Assembly (NCBI GenBank): GCA_001724025.1
Contig: MEDJ01000009.1
Location: 167,777-231,776, forward strand
DNA: 64,000 bases
Reading direction: 5' to 3'
Origin: Acidobacteria bacterium SCN 69-37
Lineage (GTDB): Bacteria > Acidobacteriota > Vicinamibacteria > Vicinamibacterales > SCN-69-37
A program made the position numbers and the translations under genes. Below, in pieces: positions 26,669-36,593 of the stretch. Within the stretch, counting starts at the first letter, position 1. Each line of letters begins with the position of its first letter. The notes beneath the pieces are model-generated. The model was not told the origin of the DNA and searched no databases. It saw only the letters and a program-made list of their open reading frames with translations.

Positions 26669-26863
26669 GTGCCCCCCGGAGTTGGTGCAGGAAAGGTGAA
26701 GCTTGGCTCGCTCGAAGCTGGAAGCTCCACGTATTCTACCGGACTTCTGGGGGAGACGCAACGGAAACACGCCGGAAATCCGTAAGTTACGGCCACATTC
26801 GCCATATTATCGCCACCAGATCCCGGCAAAATCCGGCATCTCGGCGACGGCGACGCGGCCGCC

Positions 26864-28534
26864 TCACGGAATCGTTCCTGAGAACCCCCGGCCGGCCCGC
26901 GGCCCCCGATGGTCCCGGCGAAGTCCGTCCGGCCGCTCGGCCACGTCGAAGCCGGCCTCGTAGATCAGCTGGGCAATCCGCACCAGCTTCGGGAACAGGA
27001 TCTTGTCGACCGTGTCCGTGTTGGCGTGATAGTCGCGGTGCGTCCCCGTGAAGAAGAACGCCACGGGAATGCCGCGCGAGGCGTAGCTGTAGTGGTCGCT
27101 CCGGGTATAGAAACTTTCGGGATCGGCCGGATCGTTGTAGTGGAAGTCGATCGTGAGCGGCCGTGATGCCCGCTCGTTGGTCAGGACCACGGCGTTGTGC
27201 AGGTCCGTGCTGATGCGGTCGGCCCCGATCACGTACACCGTGTCCGCCTCACCCGGGTCGTCGTCTCGATTGCGCCCGATCATGTCGATGTTGAATACCG
27301 CCTCGATGTGCGCGAGCGGCACCACTGGGTCGTCGGCCATGGCGCGCGATCCGAGCAGTCCCTCCTCCTCGGCCGTGTGCCAGACGAACAGCGTCGACCG
27401 CCGCGGTCTCGGCCCCTCGGCCAGGGCCTTCGCAATCGCCAGCACCGCCGACGTCCCCGATCCATCGTCGTCGGCCCCGTTCCAGATTGGATCGCGATCG
27501 ACGGGCACGTTCACGCGGCCGGGCGCCGGCCCGCCTGTCGCCATTCCGACGTGATCGAGATGCGCCCCGAACAGCACGTACCGATCGCGCAGGGCCGGAT
27601 CGCGTCCCGGGATCATCGCGACGACGTTGTGCGTGTGGGCGACGCTGACGACGTCGTACGTGTGGTCGATGGCGATCTGCACGTGCACGTCAGGCAGCGG
27701 GAACGACGGCAGCGGCTCGCCGCGGTTGGCCGCATCGCGCAGCGCCTCGAACGGCAGCGGCGCCCCGCCGAGCAGGAGCGTGAAAACGGTGGTATCGGCG
27801 GTCACGACCGGCGGGCGCGGCCGATCCACGCGCTCCACCGCGGTGAGCGAGACCGGTGGCGCCGTGCGCGGTCCGCCCCCGGCCTCCTGTCCACCAGTTG
27901 CCGGTACCGCGGGCACCGCCCCGAGCACGACGGCCGCGGCCGCACCGGCCCGCACGAGCGCCTCGGCACGCCCGGCCCCCGACGCGAGCGCCGGCGATCC
28001 ATCGCTCGGCGGCGAGGACGGCATGCCCGGCAGCAGCACGACGAGACGTCCCGCATGGGATTCGGCCGGATCGGGAAACCCGTACCCGACGAAGTCGACG
28101 CCCGTGAACTCGAGCTGCTGAGCGCTGCCGGCCAGCGCAGGCAGCGAGATATGTTCGCCCTGGGTGAACGTCTGCGTGCCGCCGGGGGTCTCGATCGTGA
28201 TCGTCGATCGCCGTGTCACCCGGTACGTCGTCCGTGCAACAGGCTGAAGATAGGTGCCGTCGATGCCCAGCGGCGTGGCGCCGATGCGCCGGAGCTGCTC
28301 CGACACATAGCCGGCCGCCAGGCCATAGCCCTCGGTGAACGCGGCGCGCCCCTGCATCGCATCCGACGACAGCGTCGTGAGCCACGTACGGATGTCGGCC
28401 TCGCCGATCGGCGCGAGCGCGGGCGCGTCGGCGGCCGGCGATGGCGCCTGCGCGCCGATGCCACTTGCGCCCGTGACCGCCACGGCCAACGCCAGCGTCC
28501 ACGTCCGCCACGTCCATCCGCTTCGTCGCGTCAT
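26864..28534 (-). CDS. Secreted M28 aminopeptidase with PA insert
   Basis: The 556-residue protein has a signal peptide ending near GIGAQ. A PA-type insert domain follows (around GRLVVLLPG), then an M28 di-zinc peptidase domain. The ligands are visible in GAHLDHVG, NGADDDGSGTSA, HTAEEEGLLGS, VFNIDMIGRN and YHANTDTVDK. It is probably a secreted or periplasmic aminopeptidase that would feed peptides to the ABC importer encoded nearby. The last 25 residues (Arg/Gly/Pro-rich) look disordered. Confidence 0.85.
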   Translation of the reverse strand: MTRRSGWTWRTWTLALAVAVTGASGIGAQAPSPAADAPALAPIGEADIRTWLTTLSSDAMQGRAAFTEGYGLAAGYVSEQLRRIGATPLGIDGTYLQPVARTTYRVTRRSTITIETPGGTQTFTQGEHISLPALAGSAQQLEFTGVDFVGYGFPDPAESHAGRLVVLLPGMPSSPPSDGSPALASGAGRAEALVRAGAAAAVVLGAVPAVPATGGQEAGGGPRTAPPVSLTAVERVDRPRPPVVTADTTVFTLLLGGAPLPFEALRDAANRGEPLPSFPLPDVHVQIAIDHTYDVVSVAHTHNVVAMIPGRDPALRDRYVLFGAHLDHVGMATGGPAPGRVNVPVDRDPIWNGADDDGSGTSAVLAIAKALAEGPRPRRSTLFVWHTAEEEGLLGSRAMADDPVVPLAHIEAVFNIDMIGRNRDDDPGEADTVYVIGADRISTDLHNAVVLTNERASRPLTIDFHYNDPADPESFYTRSDHYSYASRGIPVAFFFTGTHRDYHANTDTVDKILFPKLVRIAQLIYEAGFDVAERPDGLRRDHRGPRAGRGFSGTIP

Positions 28535-28574
28535 CGTCTCCTCGTCGCGTCTCTCGGGCCCGTCCCGGTGGCCG

Positions 28575-28648
28575 AAGCCAAGGCTCCGAACGCCTTCCAG
28601 CCTTCCAGCCTCCTCCCAGCCTGCCGCCTCCCAGCCTCCCCAGCCTTG
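28575..28648. repeat. Pyrimidine-rich CCTTCCAGCCTCC repeat tract
   Basis: CCTTCCAGCCTTCCAGCCTC-type units lie between the divergent M28 peptidase and LacI-family genes. They belong to the same family as 673-816. Confidence 0.6.
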
Positions 28649-28649
28649 C

Positions 28650-28655
28650 TATCAT
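28650..28655 (+). promoter_or_regulatory. -10 hexamer TATCAT, near-leaderless LacI-family gene
   Basis: TATCAT ends 7 nt before the TTG start codon at 28663, with no ribosome site between. Confidence 0.45.
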
Positions 28656-28662
28656 TTCTTAC

Positions 28663-29703
28663 TTGCCCACGATCTACGAAGTTGCCAGGAGAGCCGGTGT
28701 CTCCACTGCTACCGTCTCGCGCGTGGTGAGCGGTCCGAAGGGCCTCGTGGCGGCCGCGACACGACGGCGTGTGCTGAAGGCGGTCGACGATCTCGGGTAC
28801 GTGCCGAATGCGGCGGCCAAGAAGCTGCGCACGCGGCGCACGCGCACGCTGCTCGTCACCGTGCCCGACATCACCAACCCGTTCTTCGCGGCAATCCTCC
28901 AGGGGCTCGAAGATGCGGCCCACCGCGAGGGATACGCGGTGCTGCTCGGCGACACGCAGCACGACGCCGATCGCGAGAACCACTACGCGCGCATGCTCCG
29001 GCGCCGCGAGGCCGACGGCCTGATCTTCCTCGGCCACCGCCTGCCCGCCGAGGCGGAAGTCCTCGTTGCCAGCGCCCGCGGTCGCGCGCCCATCGTCAAC
29101 GGGTGCGAGTTCAGCCGGCGCGTCGGGGTCCCGAGTGTCCACATCGACAACGCCCGGGCCGCCGGCGAGGCGATGGCGCACCTCTACGCGCTCGGTCACG
29201 TGCACGTCGGCATCCTCACCGGGCCGCTGGCCAGTCCGCTCTCGCGCGATCGCCTGCGCGGGGTGACGACGGCCGCGCGTGCAGCCGGCCACGAAGCGCA
29301 GCTGACCGTCGAGCACGGCGACTTCTCGATCGCGTCGGGCGTCACCGGCGCCACGCGGCTCTTCCGGACACGCACGCGGCCGACGGCGCTCTTCTGCTTC
29401 AACGACGAGATGGCCATGGGCGCGCTCGACGCGGCGCGGCATCACGGACTGCGCGTGCCCGCGGATCTTTCGGTCGTGGGCTTCGACGACATCCGATTCG
29501 CGCGCCACACCAACCCGCCGCTCACCACCGTGGCGCAGCCGACGCGGGAGATCGGCGAGGGTTGTGTCCGTCTGCTGCTCGACATCCTGCGCGGCGGATC
29601 CAGGCCGCCGGCCTCGCTGACGCTGCCCCACGAATTCAAGCAGCGGGCCAGCACGGCGGCCGCCCCGCGCCCGGCCCGTCGCCGGGCACGCCGCGTCCCG
29701 TGA
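28663..29703 (+). CDS. LacI-family transcriptional regulator
   Basis: The 346-residue protein starts (TTG) directly at the LacI helix-turn-helix TIYEVARRAGVSTATVSRVV. The hinge helix (PNAAAKKLRTRRT) and a periplasmic-binding-protein-type effector domain follow (VTVPDITNPFFAAILQGLE, FNDEMAMGAL, VVGFDDIRFARHTNPPLTTV). It probably represses sugar-use genes. No catabolic genes are adjacent, so the effector is unknown. The C-terminus is extended by an Ala/Arg-rich tail. Confidence 0.92.
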   Translation: MPTIYEVARRAGVSTATVSRVVSGPKGLVAAATRRRVLKAVDDLGYVPNAAAKKLRTRRTRTLLVTVPDITNPFFAAILQGLEDAAHREGYAVLLGDTQHDADRENHYARMLRRREADGLIFLGHRLPAEAEVLVASARGRAPIVNGCEFSRRVGVPSVHIDNARAAGEAMAHLYALGHVHVGILTGPLASPLSRDRLRGVTTAARAAGHEAQLTVEHGDFSIASGVTGATRLFRTRTRPTALFCFNDEMAMGALDAARHHGLRVPADLSVVGFDDIRFARHTNPPLTTVAQPTREIGEGCVRLLLDILRGGSRPPASLTLPHEFKQRASTAAAPRPARRRARRVP

Positions 29704-29720
29704 GGCACCGCATCGGGTGG

Positions 29721-29726
29721 TATACT
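29721..29726 (+). promoter_or_regulatory. -10 hexamer TATACT of tRNA-Leu
   Basis: TATACT lies 37 nt upstream of the mature tRNA 5' end, a normal distance for a tRNA leader. No clear -35. Confidence 0.5.
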
Positions 29727-29763
29727 CGCGATCCCTGCAACGCCCTGCCCCTGCTCTTTCCGT

Positions 29764-29852
29764 GCCGGAGTGGCGAAACTGGCAGACGCGCGAGACTCAA
29801 AATCTCGTTAGGTTTACCCCTAGTGTCGGTTCGATTCCGACCTCCGGCACCA
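29764..29852 (+). tRNA. tRNA-Leu (anticodon CAA)
   Basis: Acceptor arms GCCGGAG and CTCCGGC pair over 7 bp, followed by A and an encoded CCA. The anticodon stem CGAGA/TCTCG encloses the loop CTCAAAA, giving anticodon CAA (decodes UUG). A long class II variable arm and a T arm GTCGG-TTCGATT-CCGAC are present. The 89-nt length fits tRNA-Leu. Confidence 0.97.
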
Positions 29853-29891
29853 TTCCTCGTGTAGCGCACGTCAGCGCCCGCTGATACGACG

Positions 29892-30053
29892 ATGACGATG
29901 AAAACGCACAAGTGGGCCACTGTTCGGGGGCGCCGAGCGCCCGACGTCGAGGCCGCCATCGAGGCGACCAAGGTCGAGATGCGCGCCGCCATGCGCGTGG
30001 CTGACATCCGCAAGGCGCACGAGCTGACGACGGACGTGGGCCGCGATCACTGA
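29892..30053 (+). pseudogene. Truncated Xre/HigA-type antitoxin remnant
   Basis: This is a 53-residue frame just downstream of the tRNA. The opening MKTHKWATVRGRR and the following helix (AAIEATKVEMRAAMRVADIRKAHELT) resemble the linker and first helix of XRE-family antitoxins (HKWxxLRxRR...E.RxAxGLTQ). It stops where the helix-turn-helix should follow. No toxin gene is adjacent. It could also be a real small protein. There is no strong ribosome site. Confidence 0.45.
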
Positions 30054-30149
30054 CGCGCCCGTCACACATCCGGCGTTGCCCGGGGCGCGCTGCCGGACGT
30101 CGAGATCGGTGACACGACGGCGGAAGCCGCGAGAGGAGACACAGCGATC

Positions 30150-30605
30150 ATGTGGGGCGACAAGATCTACGAGTACGACCTGGACGTCACGAGCGTCACG
30201 GACTTCGGCGTGACGATGGAGGCGATCGCGAGCGGCGAGGCGCCGCTGCCGGCGCAGGGCCTGCGCCTGGACGTGGCCTTCACCGGCCGCGCCACGGGCC
30301 GCGTGACCGGCCAGGTCACGGGTATCGATCACGTCTGGATGCGCGCCGACGGTCGCGTCGATCTCGACGTGCGCGCGGTCCTGACGACCGACGACGGGGC
30401 GCGGATCGCCCTGGCGGCCACCGGCGTGTCGGTGGCGCGCGAGGACGAGCCCATCGCGGACCTGCGGGAGAACATCAGCCTGTTCACCGCGACGGAGGCC
30501 TACGCCTGGGTCACCCGCCATCAGATCTGGGGCGTGGGTACGATGGACTTCTCGACCGGGCGTATCCACATCGACGCGTACCTGCAGTCCGGCGCCGCGG
30601 GATGA
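30150..30605 (+). CDS. DUF3237-like small beta-barrel protein
   Basis: The 151-residue protein has alternating strands around ATGRVTGQVTGIDHVWMRADGRVDLDVRAVLTT. This fits the DUF3237 pattern (an inner G-x-V-x-G then a DGR-x-x-LDVR core). The function of the family is unknown; some members bind small aromatic or polyketide ligands. No signal peptide is present. A GAGAGGAG ribosome site precedes the ATG. It is 33 bp upstream of rsmE. Confidence 0.65.
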   Translation: MWGDKIYEYDLDVTSVTDFGVTMEAIASGEAPLPAQGLRLDVAFTGRATGRVTGQVTGIDHVWMRADGRVDLDVRAVLTTDDGARIALAATGVSVAREDEPIADLRENISLFTATEAYAWVTRHQIWGVGTMDFSTGRIHIDAYLQSGAAG

Positions 30606-30638
30606 CGTCGCGGCTGCCGCGACGGAGATGACGTCGGG

Positions 30639-31409
30639 ATGAACCTCCTGCTCCTCGATCGGACCGAGATCGATGCGGACAACGTGGCCACGATCACCGA
30701 CGTGCGGGCGCGCCACATCCGCCAGGTCCTCGGCGCCGAACCCGGACGCGCGCTGCGCATCGGGCTGATCGATGGGCCCGCGGGCACCGGCACCGTGGTG
30801 GCGATCGACGATCGGCAGGTGCGTCTGGCCTGCACGTTCGACGAGGCACGGCCGCCGCTCCCGCGCGTCGATCTCCTGCTCGCCCTGCCGCGGCCGAAGG
30901 TGCTGCAGCGTCTCTGGGCGCAGATCGCCGCGCTTGGTGTGGGACGCATCCTCCTCACGAATGCGGCTCGCGTCGAGCGCCACTACTTCGACACGCACGT
31001 GCTCGACGAGGCCACGTATCGTCCGCTGCTGATCGAAGGCCTGCAGCAGGCTCGCGACACCCGCGTGCCGCGCGTCAGCGTGCATCGCCAGTTCCGCGTC
31101 CTCGTCGAGGACGATCTCGATCGCCTGTGTCCGCAGGCCACGCGTCTGCTGGCGGACCCGGCACCGGATTCGTCCGGCGACGCGTGCGACGCGCTCGAGA
31201 CCGCGCGCACGACATCCGACGCGCGCGTGCTGTTGGCCGCAGGCCCCGAAGGCGGCTGGAATGACTTCGAGCGTCGGCTGCTCATCTCGCGCGGCTTCCA
31301 GCCGTTCTCGCTCGGTCCGCGCACGCTGCGATCGGACACGGCCTGCATCGCCCTGCTGACGCTCGTGCACGCCGCGCTGTCGTCGCCACGTCCACGCCCC
31401 CGAGGCTGA
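30639..31409 (+). CDS. rsmE: 16S rRNA m3U1498 methyltransferase
   Basis: RsmE methylates U1498 of 16S rRNA in the decoding centre. The 256-residue protein has an N-terminal PUA-like domain (ITDVRARHIRQVL). A SPOUT methyltransferase domain follows with the knot motif LAAGPEGGWNDFE and LGPRTLRSDTACIALL. The normal length is about 240-250. Confidence 0.93.
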   Translation: MNLLLLDRTEIDADNVATITDVRARHIRQVLGAEPGRALRIGLIDGPAGTGTVVAIDDRQVRLACTFDEARPPLPRVDLLLALPRPKVLQRLWAQIAALGVGRILLTNAARVERHYFDTHVLDEATYRPLLIEGLQQARDTRVPRVSVHRQFRVLVEDDLDRLCPQATRLLADPAPDSSGDACDALETARTTSDARVLLAAGPEGGWNDFERRLLISRGFQPFSLGPRTLRSDTACIALLTLVHAALSSPRPRPRG

Positions 31410-31424
31410 CCACCTTCGCACGAG

Positions 31425-31550
31425 GCTACGGTGTCCGCTGCCCCGTAGCCTTGTAGCCCCGTAGCTTTGTGGCCCGCAGCCTTGCAGCCCGCAGCCTGCA
31501 GCCTTCCCGCCTCCTCCCCGCCTGCAGCCTCCCTGCCTTCTTCCCCTCCC
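31425..31550. repeat. 8-bp GTAGCC tandem repeats and C/T-rich tract
   Basis: About eight degenerate copies of an 8-mer (CCGTAGCC, TTGTAGCC, CCGTAGCT...) are followed by GCAGCC copies and a CCTCCCCGCC tract. This is the same arrangement as 673-816. Confidence 0.7.
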
Positions 31551-31551
31551 G

Positions 31552-31557
31552 TATACT
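31552..31557 (+). promoter_or_regulatory. -10 hexamer TATACT of the opp-type operon
   Basis: TATACT lies 29 nt before the ATG of the substrate-binding protein, leaving room for the ACGGAGG ribosome site at about 31576. Confidence 0.5.
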
Positions 31558-31586
31558 GGCGAGCGGGTCGAACGAACGGAGGCACG

Positions 31587-33416
31587 ATGACAGGCAGAAT
31601 TGCTGATCTCTCGAGGCGCGCACTCGCGATGGCGCTGCTGATTCCCCTGGCCGCGGCCTGTGGCGCCGGACGCTCGAGCACTTCCGCCCCTTACGACGAT
31701 CCCCACCCGCTCCCCGAAGAACCGCTCGTGATCGACGCGCCGGAAGTTGGGGCGCACGGCGGACGCTTCATCGTGCCGGCCACGAGCGGACCGCGCACGT
31801 TCAACATGATCATGGGCAACGAGACGTCGACGTACGACATCACGAAGCTGATGTTCATTGGCCTCGCGGACTTCGACAACGCGACGCAGCGCGAGGTTCC
31901 GATGCTCGCGAAGAGCTGGTCGACCGCCGACGACAAGCTGACGTGGACGTTCAATCTCCGTCGCGGCGCACAGTTCTCCGACGGCCACCCGATCACGTCG
32001 GCCGACGTGCTGTTCTCCTTCGAGGTCGTGCTCGACGACACGCTGCACCCGGCCGCGCAGGACGGATTGATCACCAACGGCCGCAAGTGGGAAGTCACCG
32101 CGCCCGACGACTACACGGTCGTCATCAAGACGCCCGAACCGAACGCCATGGTCGTGGCGCTGGCGAGTTCGGTCTTCATCATGCCGAAGCACCTCCTCGA
32201 GGCGGCCTTCCGCGCCGGGGCGTTCGCCTCGGCCTACGGCGTCAATACGCCTGCCGATCAGGTCGTGACCAGCGGCCCCTTCCGGCTCGTCTCGTACACG
32301 GCCAACGAGCGCGTGGTCCTCGGCAGGAATCCGTACTGGTTCGGCGTGGACGCCCGCCAGCAGCGCCTGCCCTACCTGGACGAAATCGTCTTCACCGTCG
32401 TGCCCGATCTCGACGCGGCGCACCTGCAGTTCGCGTCGGGCAACGTCGACGGGCTCGAGCGGCCGAAGCCCGAGAACTACGCGTGGTACGAGGACAACCA
32501 GGCCCGCGGGAACTTCACGCTGTACGACCTCGGCCCCGAGATGAATTCGCAGATGTTCTGGTTCAACCTGAACAAGGTCCGCCAGCCGACAGCCGGCAAG
32601 CGCGTGGGCGATCCGGTGGTCGACGCCACCAAGTACCGCTGGTTCAACAACCCCGCCTTCCGCCGCGCCGTGTCGATGGCCGTCGACCGCGAGGCGATGA
32701 TCAAGAGCATCTACTTCGGCGACGCCGTGAAGAACTGGTCGACGATGACGCCCGGCAACAAGCAGTGGTACTCGCCGGACATCGTCAAATACGACTACGA
32801 CCCGGATGAAGCCCGTCGCCTGCTCGCGAGCCTCGACTTCAGGGATCGCAACGGCGACGGCGTGCTGGACGATCCGCAGGGCCACGCGATCAGCTTCACG
32901 CTCAAGACCAACAGCGACAACCGGCTCCGCGTCGGGATGGCCAACTTCATCCGCGACGATCTGGCCAAGATCGGCATCCGCGTCGTCCTCACGCCCGTCG
33001 ACTTCAACACGCTGATCACCAACCTGCGCGACGACTTCCAGTACGAGGCAGCGCTGCTGGGACTGCAAACGGCGGTTCCGCCCGAGCCGGGCATGGGGCA
33101 GAACGTCTGGCGGTCGAGTGGTCTGACGCACTGGTGGAACGCCCGGCAGCCGAAGCCCGAGACGCCGCAGGAGGCGCGCATCGATCAGCTGATGGACGTG
33201 ATCATGCAGAATCCTGACTTCCCGGCCCGTCTGGAGGCCTGGCACGAGGTCCAGAACATCGTCAACGAACAGAGCTGGCTGATCTGGCTGCCCACGCAGG
33301 TGGCCAAGCTGCCGTTGTCGAACCGCTTCGGGAACCTCCAGCCGTCGATCGTGCCGCACCGGTTCCTGTGGAACGCCGATCGGATCTTCCTGACGTCACG
33401 CGCCGGCCAGTCCTGA
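31587..33416 (+). CDS. Peptide ABC transporter substrate-binding lipoprotein (SBP_bac_5)
   Basis: The 609-residue protein has a lipoprotein signal peptide with lipobox LAAAC. An SBP family 5 fold follows (SWSTADDKLTWTFNLRRGAQFSDGHPITSADVLFSFE). Such proteins capture oligopeptides, dipeptides or sometimes other solutes such as nickel and deliver them to the permease. The ACGGAGG ribosome site supports the ATG at 31587. It is the first gene of a complete five-gene ABC importer operon. Confidence 0.92.
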   Translation: MTGRIADLSRRALAMALLIPLAAACGAGRSSTSAPYDDPHPLPEEPLVIDAPEVGAHGGRFIVPATSGPRTFNMIMGNETSTYDITKLMFIGLADFDNATQREVPMLAKSWSTADDKLTWTFNLRRGAQFSDGHPITSADVLFSFEVVLDDTLHPAAQDGLITNGRKWEVTAPDDYTVVIKTPEPNAMVVALASSVFIMPKHLLEAAFRAGAFASAYGVNTPADQVVTSGPFRLVSYTANERVVLGRNPYWFGVDARQQRLPYLDEIVFTVVPDLDAAHLQFASGNVDGLERPKPENYAWYEDNQARGNFTLYDLGPEMNSQMFWFNLNKVRQPTAGKRVGDPVVDATKYRWFNNPAFRRAVSMAVDREAMIKSIYFGDAVKNWSTMTPGNKQWYSPDIVKYDYDPDEARRLLASLDFRDRNGDGVLDDPQGHAISFTLKTNSDNRLRVGMANFIRDDLAKIGIRVVLTPVDFNTLITNLRDDFQYEAALLGLQTAVPPEPGMGQNVWRSSGLTHWWNARQPKPETPQEARIDQLMDVIMQNPDFPARLEAWHEVQNIVNEQSWLIWLPTQVAKLPLSNRFGNLQPSIVPHRFLWNADRIFLTSRAGQS

Positions 33417-33446
33417 TCCGGTTCGCTCGCCGTTCGTCGGACCCGC

Positions 33447-34415
33447 ATGTGGACGTACATCCTGAGGCGATGCCTCCAGACGCTGCCGCTGCTGCTGGGC
33501 ATCTCCGCACTCACGTTCCTGCTGCTGCAACTGGCGCCCGGTGACTTCCTGAACCAGATGGCGGAGAACCCCGCCATCTCGCAGGAGGCCATCGACGCCA
33601 TGCGGCAGCGCTTCGGCCTGGATCAGCCGTGGTACGTGCAGTACGGCATCTACCTGCGCAACATCCTCCTGCACTTCGACTTCGGCCAGTCGTTCTCGCG
33701 GCACCAGCCGGTCTTTACCGTCATCGTCGAGGGGCTCGGCAATACGCTGATCCTGGCCGTCGCCGCAGCGCTCGTCACCTGGCTGCTGGCCATCCCGCTC
33801 GGGGTCCTCGCGGCCGCGCGCCAGCACACGTGGGTCGACCGCGTCCTGTCCGTCGTCTCGTTCGTCTGGCTGTCGATCCCCGAAATCCTGTCGGGCCTGC
33901 TGCTGCTCATGCTGGCCGCGCGCACCGGCTGGTTCCCCGTGGGCGGCATGCGGTCAATCGACTACGAAGAACTCTCGTTCGTCGGCAAGGCGCTCGACCT
34001 GGCCTGGCACCTGTGCCTGCCGGCCCTCGTCGTCGGCCTGGTGCCGCTGGCGGGCCGCATGCGGCAGATGCGCGCGAGCCTGCTCGACGTGCTGCGCCTC
34101 GACTACGTGACCACCGCGCGGGCCAAGGGCCTCGACGAGCGCGTCGTCGTGTTCAAGCACGCGCTGCGCAACGCGCTGAACCCGATGATCACGCTCTTCG
34201 GATACACGCTCGGCGCCCTGGTGTCCGGATCGTTCATCGCCGAGATCATCTTCTCGTGGCCCGGACTCGGCCGACTCACGCTCGATGCGATCCTGACGCA
34301 GGATCAGTACCTCGTCATGGGATCCGTCCTCATGGCGTCGGTCGTGCTGATTCTCGGGAACCTCATCGCCGACATCCTGCTGGCCGTCGCGGATCCGAGG
34401 ATCAGCTATGACTGA
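33447..34415 (+). CDS. oppB: Peptide ABC transporter permease (OppB/DppB type)
   Basis: The 322-residue permease begins with the typical cytoplasmic start and first helix (MWTYILRRCLQTLPLLLGISALTFLLLQLAPGD). It has the EAA loop (LDYVTTARAKGLDERVVVFKHALRNALNPMIT), which contacts the ATPases. It overlaps the next permease gene by 8 bp. Confidence 0.94.
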   Translation: MWTYILRRCLQTLPLLLGISALTFLLLQLAPGDFLNQMAENPAISQEAIDAMRQRFGLDQPWYVQYGIYLRNILLHFDFGQSFSRHQPVFTVIVEGLGNTLILAVAAALVTWLLAIPLGVLAAARQHTWVDRVLSVVSFVWLSIPEILSGLLLLMLAARTGWFPVGGMRSIDYEELSFVGKALDLAWHLCLPALVVGLVPLAGRMRQMRASLLDVLRLDYVTTARAKGLDERVVVFKHALRNALNPMITLFGYTLGALVSGSFIAEIIFSWPGLGRLTLDAILTQDQYLVMGSVLMASVVLILGNLIADILLAVADPRISYD

Positions 34416-35570
34416 GAATCGGCGACCGGCTGCCGATGGCGCGACACACGGAGCCCCGGGTCTTCAGACCCGGGGAACGGCGCCCGCACCGCCCCAGTCT
34501 CCTGCCCGCATTTTCTGGCGCCAGATGAAGAAGAGTCCGCTCGCGGTGGCGGGCGGACTCCTGCTCCTGGTGTTCTACGCCCTGGCGGCCATCGCGCCGT
34601 TCGTCGCCCCGTACTCGCAGGAGGAGATGGATCGCGATCGGTACTATCACCCGCCGCACTCGCTGCACTGGGTCGATTCCGGTGGGCGATTCCACCTCCT
34701 GCCCGTGGTGCGCCAGACCGTGCTCGCCGATCCGCGGACGTTCCGCTACGACGAGATGCCGGGATCGGATCAGCCGCTGCGCTTCTTCGTCCAGGGCGCG
34801 CCGTATCACCTGCTCGGCGTGGTGCCGATGACCCGCCACCTGTTCGGCGTGGACGCGCCGGGACGCGTGTACCTGCTCGGCACCGACTCGTTCGGCCGCG
34901 ACCAGTTCTCGCGCCTGCTGTTCGGCGCGCAGATCTCGCTCACCGTCGGACTCGTTGGCATCGTCGTCTCGTTCGCCATCGGCCTGGTGCTGGGCGGCAT
35001 CGCCGGGTACTTCGGCGGCTGGGTCGATACCGTCATCATGCGGTTCTCGGAACTGCTGCTGAGCATCCCGTCGCTCTACTTGATCATCGCGCTGCGCGCG
35101 GTCTTCCCGATCGACCTGCCCAGCCAGTACGTCTATCTCGGCATCGTGGGCATCCTGGCGTTCATCGGCTGGGCCAGCCTGGCCCGCGTGATTCGCGGCC
35201 TGGTGCTCTCGATCCGCAAGCAGGAGTTCGTGACCGCGGCCGAGGCGCTCGGCGTGGGACGGTTCCGCATCATCCTCCGCCACATCCTGCCGAATACGCT
35301 GTCGTTCGTGATCGTGGCCGCTACGGTATCGGTGCCGGGCTACATCCTCGGCGAGGTCGTGCTCTCGTTCCTGGGCGTCGGCGTGCAGGAGCCCGCGGCC
35401 TCGTGGGGCAACATGCTGAACCAGGCCCGCAGCGTGCGCGCGCTGACGACGTTCCCGTGGCTGCTCTACGTGCCCGGGCTCGCGATCTTCCTGACGGTGA
35501 TGGCGTTCAACTTCCTCGGCGACGGCCTGCGCGACGCGCTCGATCCCCGCCGCGTAACGGGAGGCCGGTC

Positions 35571-35574
<4 letters not shown>
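34408..35574 (+). CDS. oppC: Peptide ABC transporter permease (OppC/DppC type) with repeat-derived N-terminal insert
   Basis: The 388-residue permease has the N-terminal OppC region ([19 protein letters not shown]). It has a long periplasmic insert before [20 protein letters not shown] and the EAA loop ([27 protein letters not shown]). Residues 15-24 are encoded by a palindromic repeat (34450-34478) kept in frame within the cytoplasmic N-terminal tail. The stop overlaps the GTG of the following ATPase gene. Confidence 0.93.
34450..34478. repeat. REP-like palindrome (GGAGCCCCGGGTCTTCAGAC type) inside oppC
   Basis: This 29-bp unit has a CCCCGGGTCT/AGACCCGGGG hairpin flanked by GGAG and AAC. 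It is identical in type to the terminal arms of the element at 45291-45483. It contributes codons 15-24 of the permease. Confidence 0.85.

Positions 35575-36589
<1,015 letters not shown>

Positions 36590-36593
<4 letters not shown>

Noticed and set aside
29871-33359. A 1162-codon open frame on the minus strand
   Set aside because: It is antisense to DUF3237, rsmE and the peptide-binding protein; composition is typical of a complement-strand artefact.
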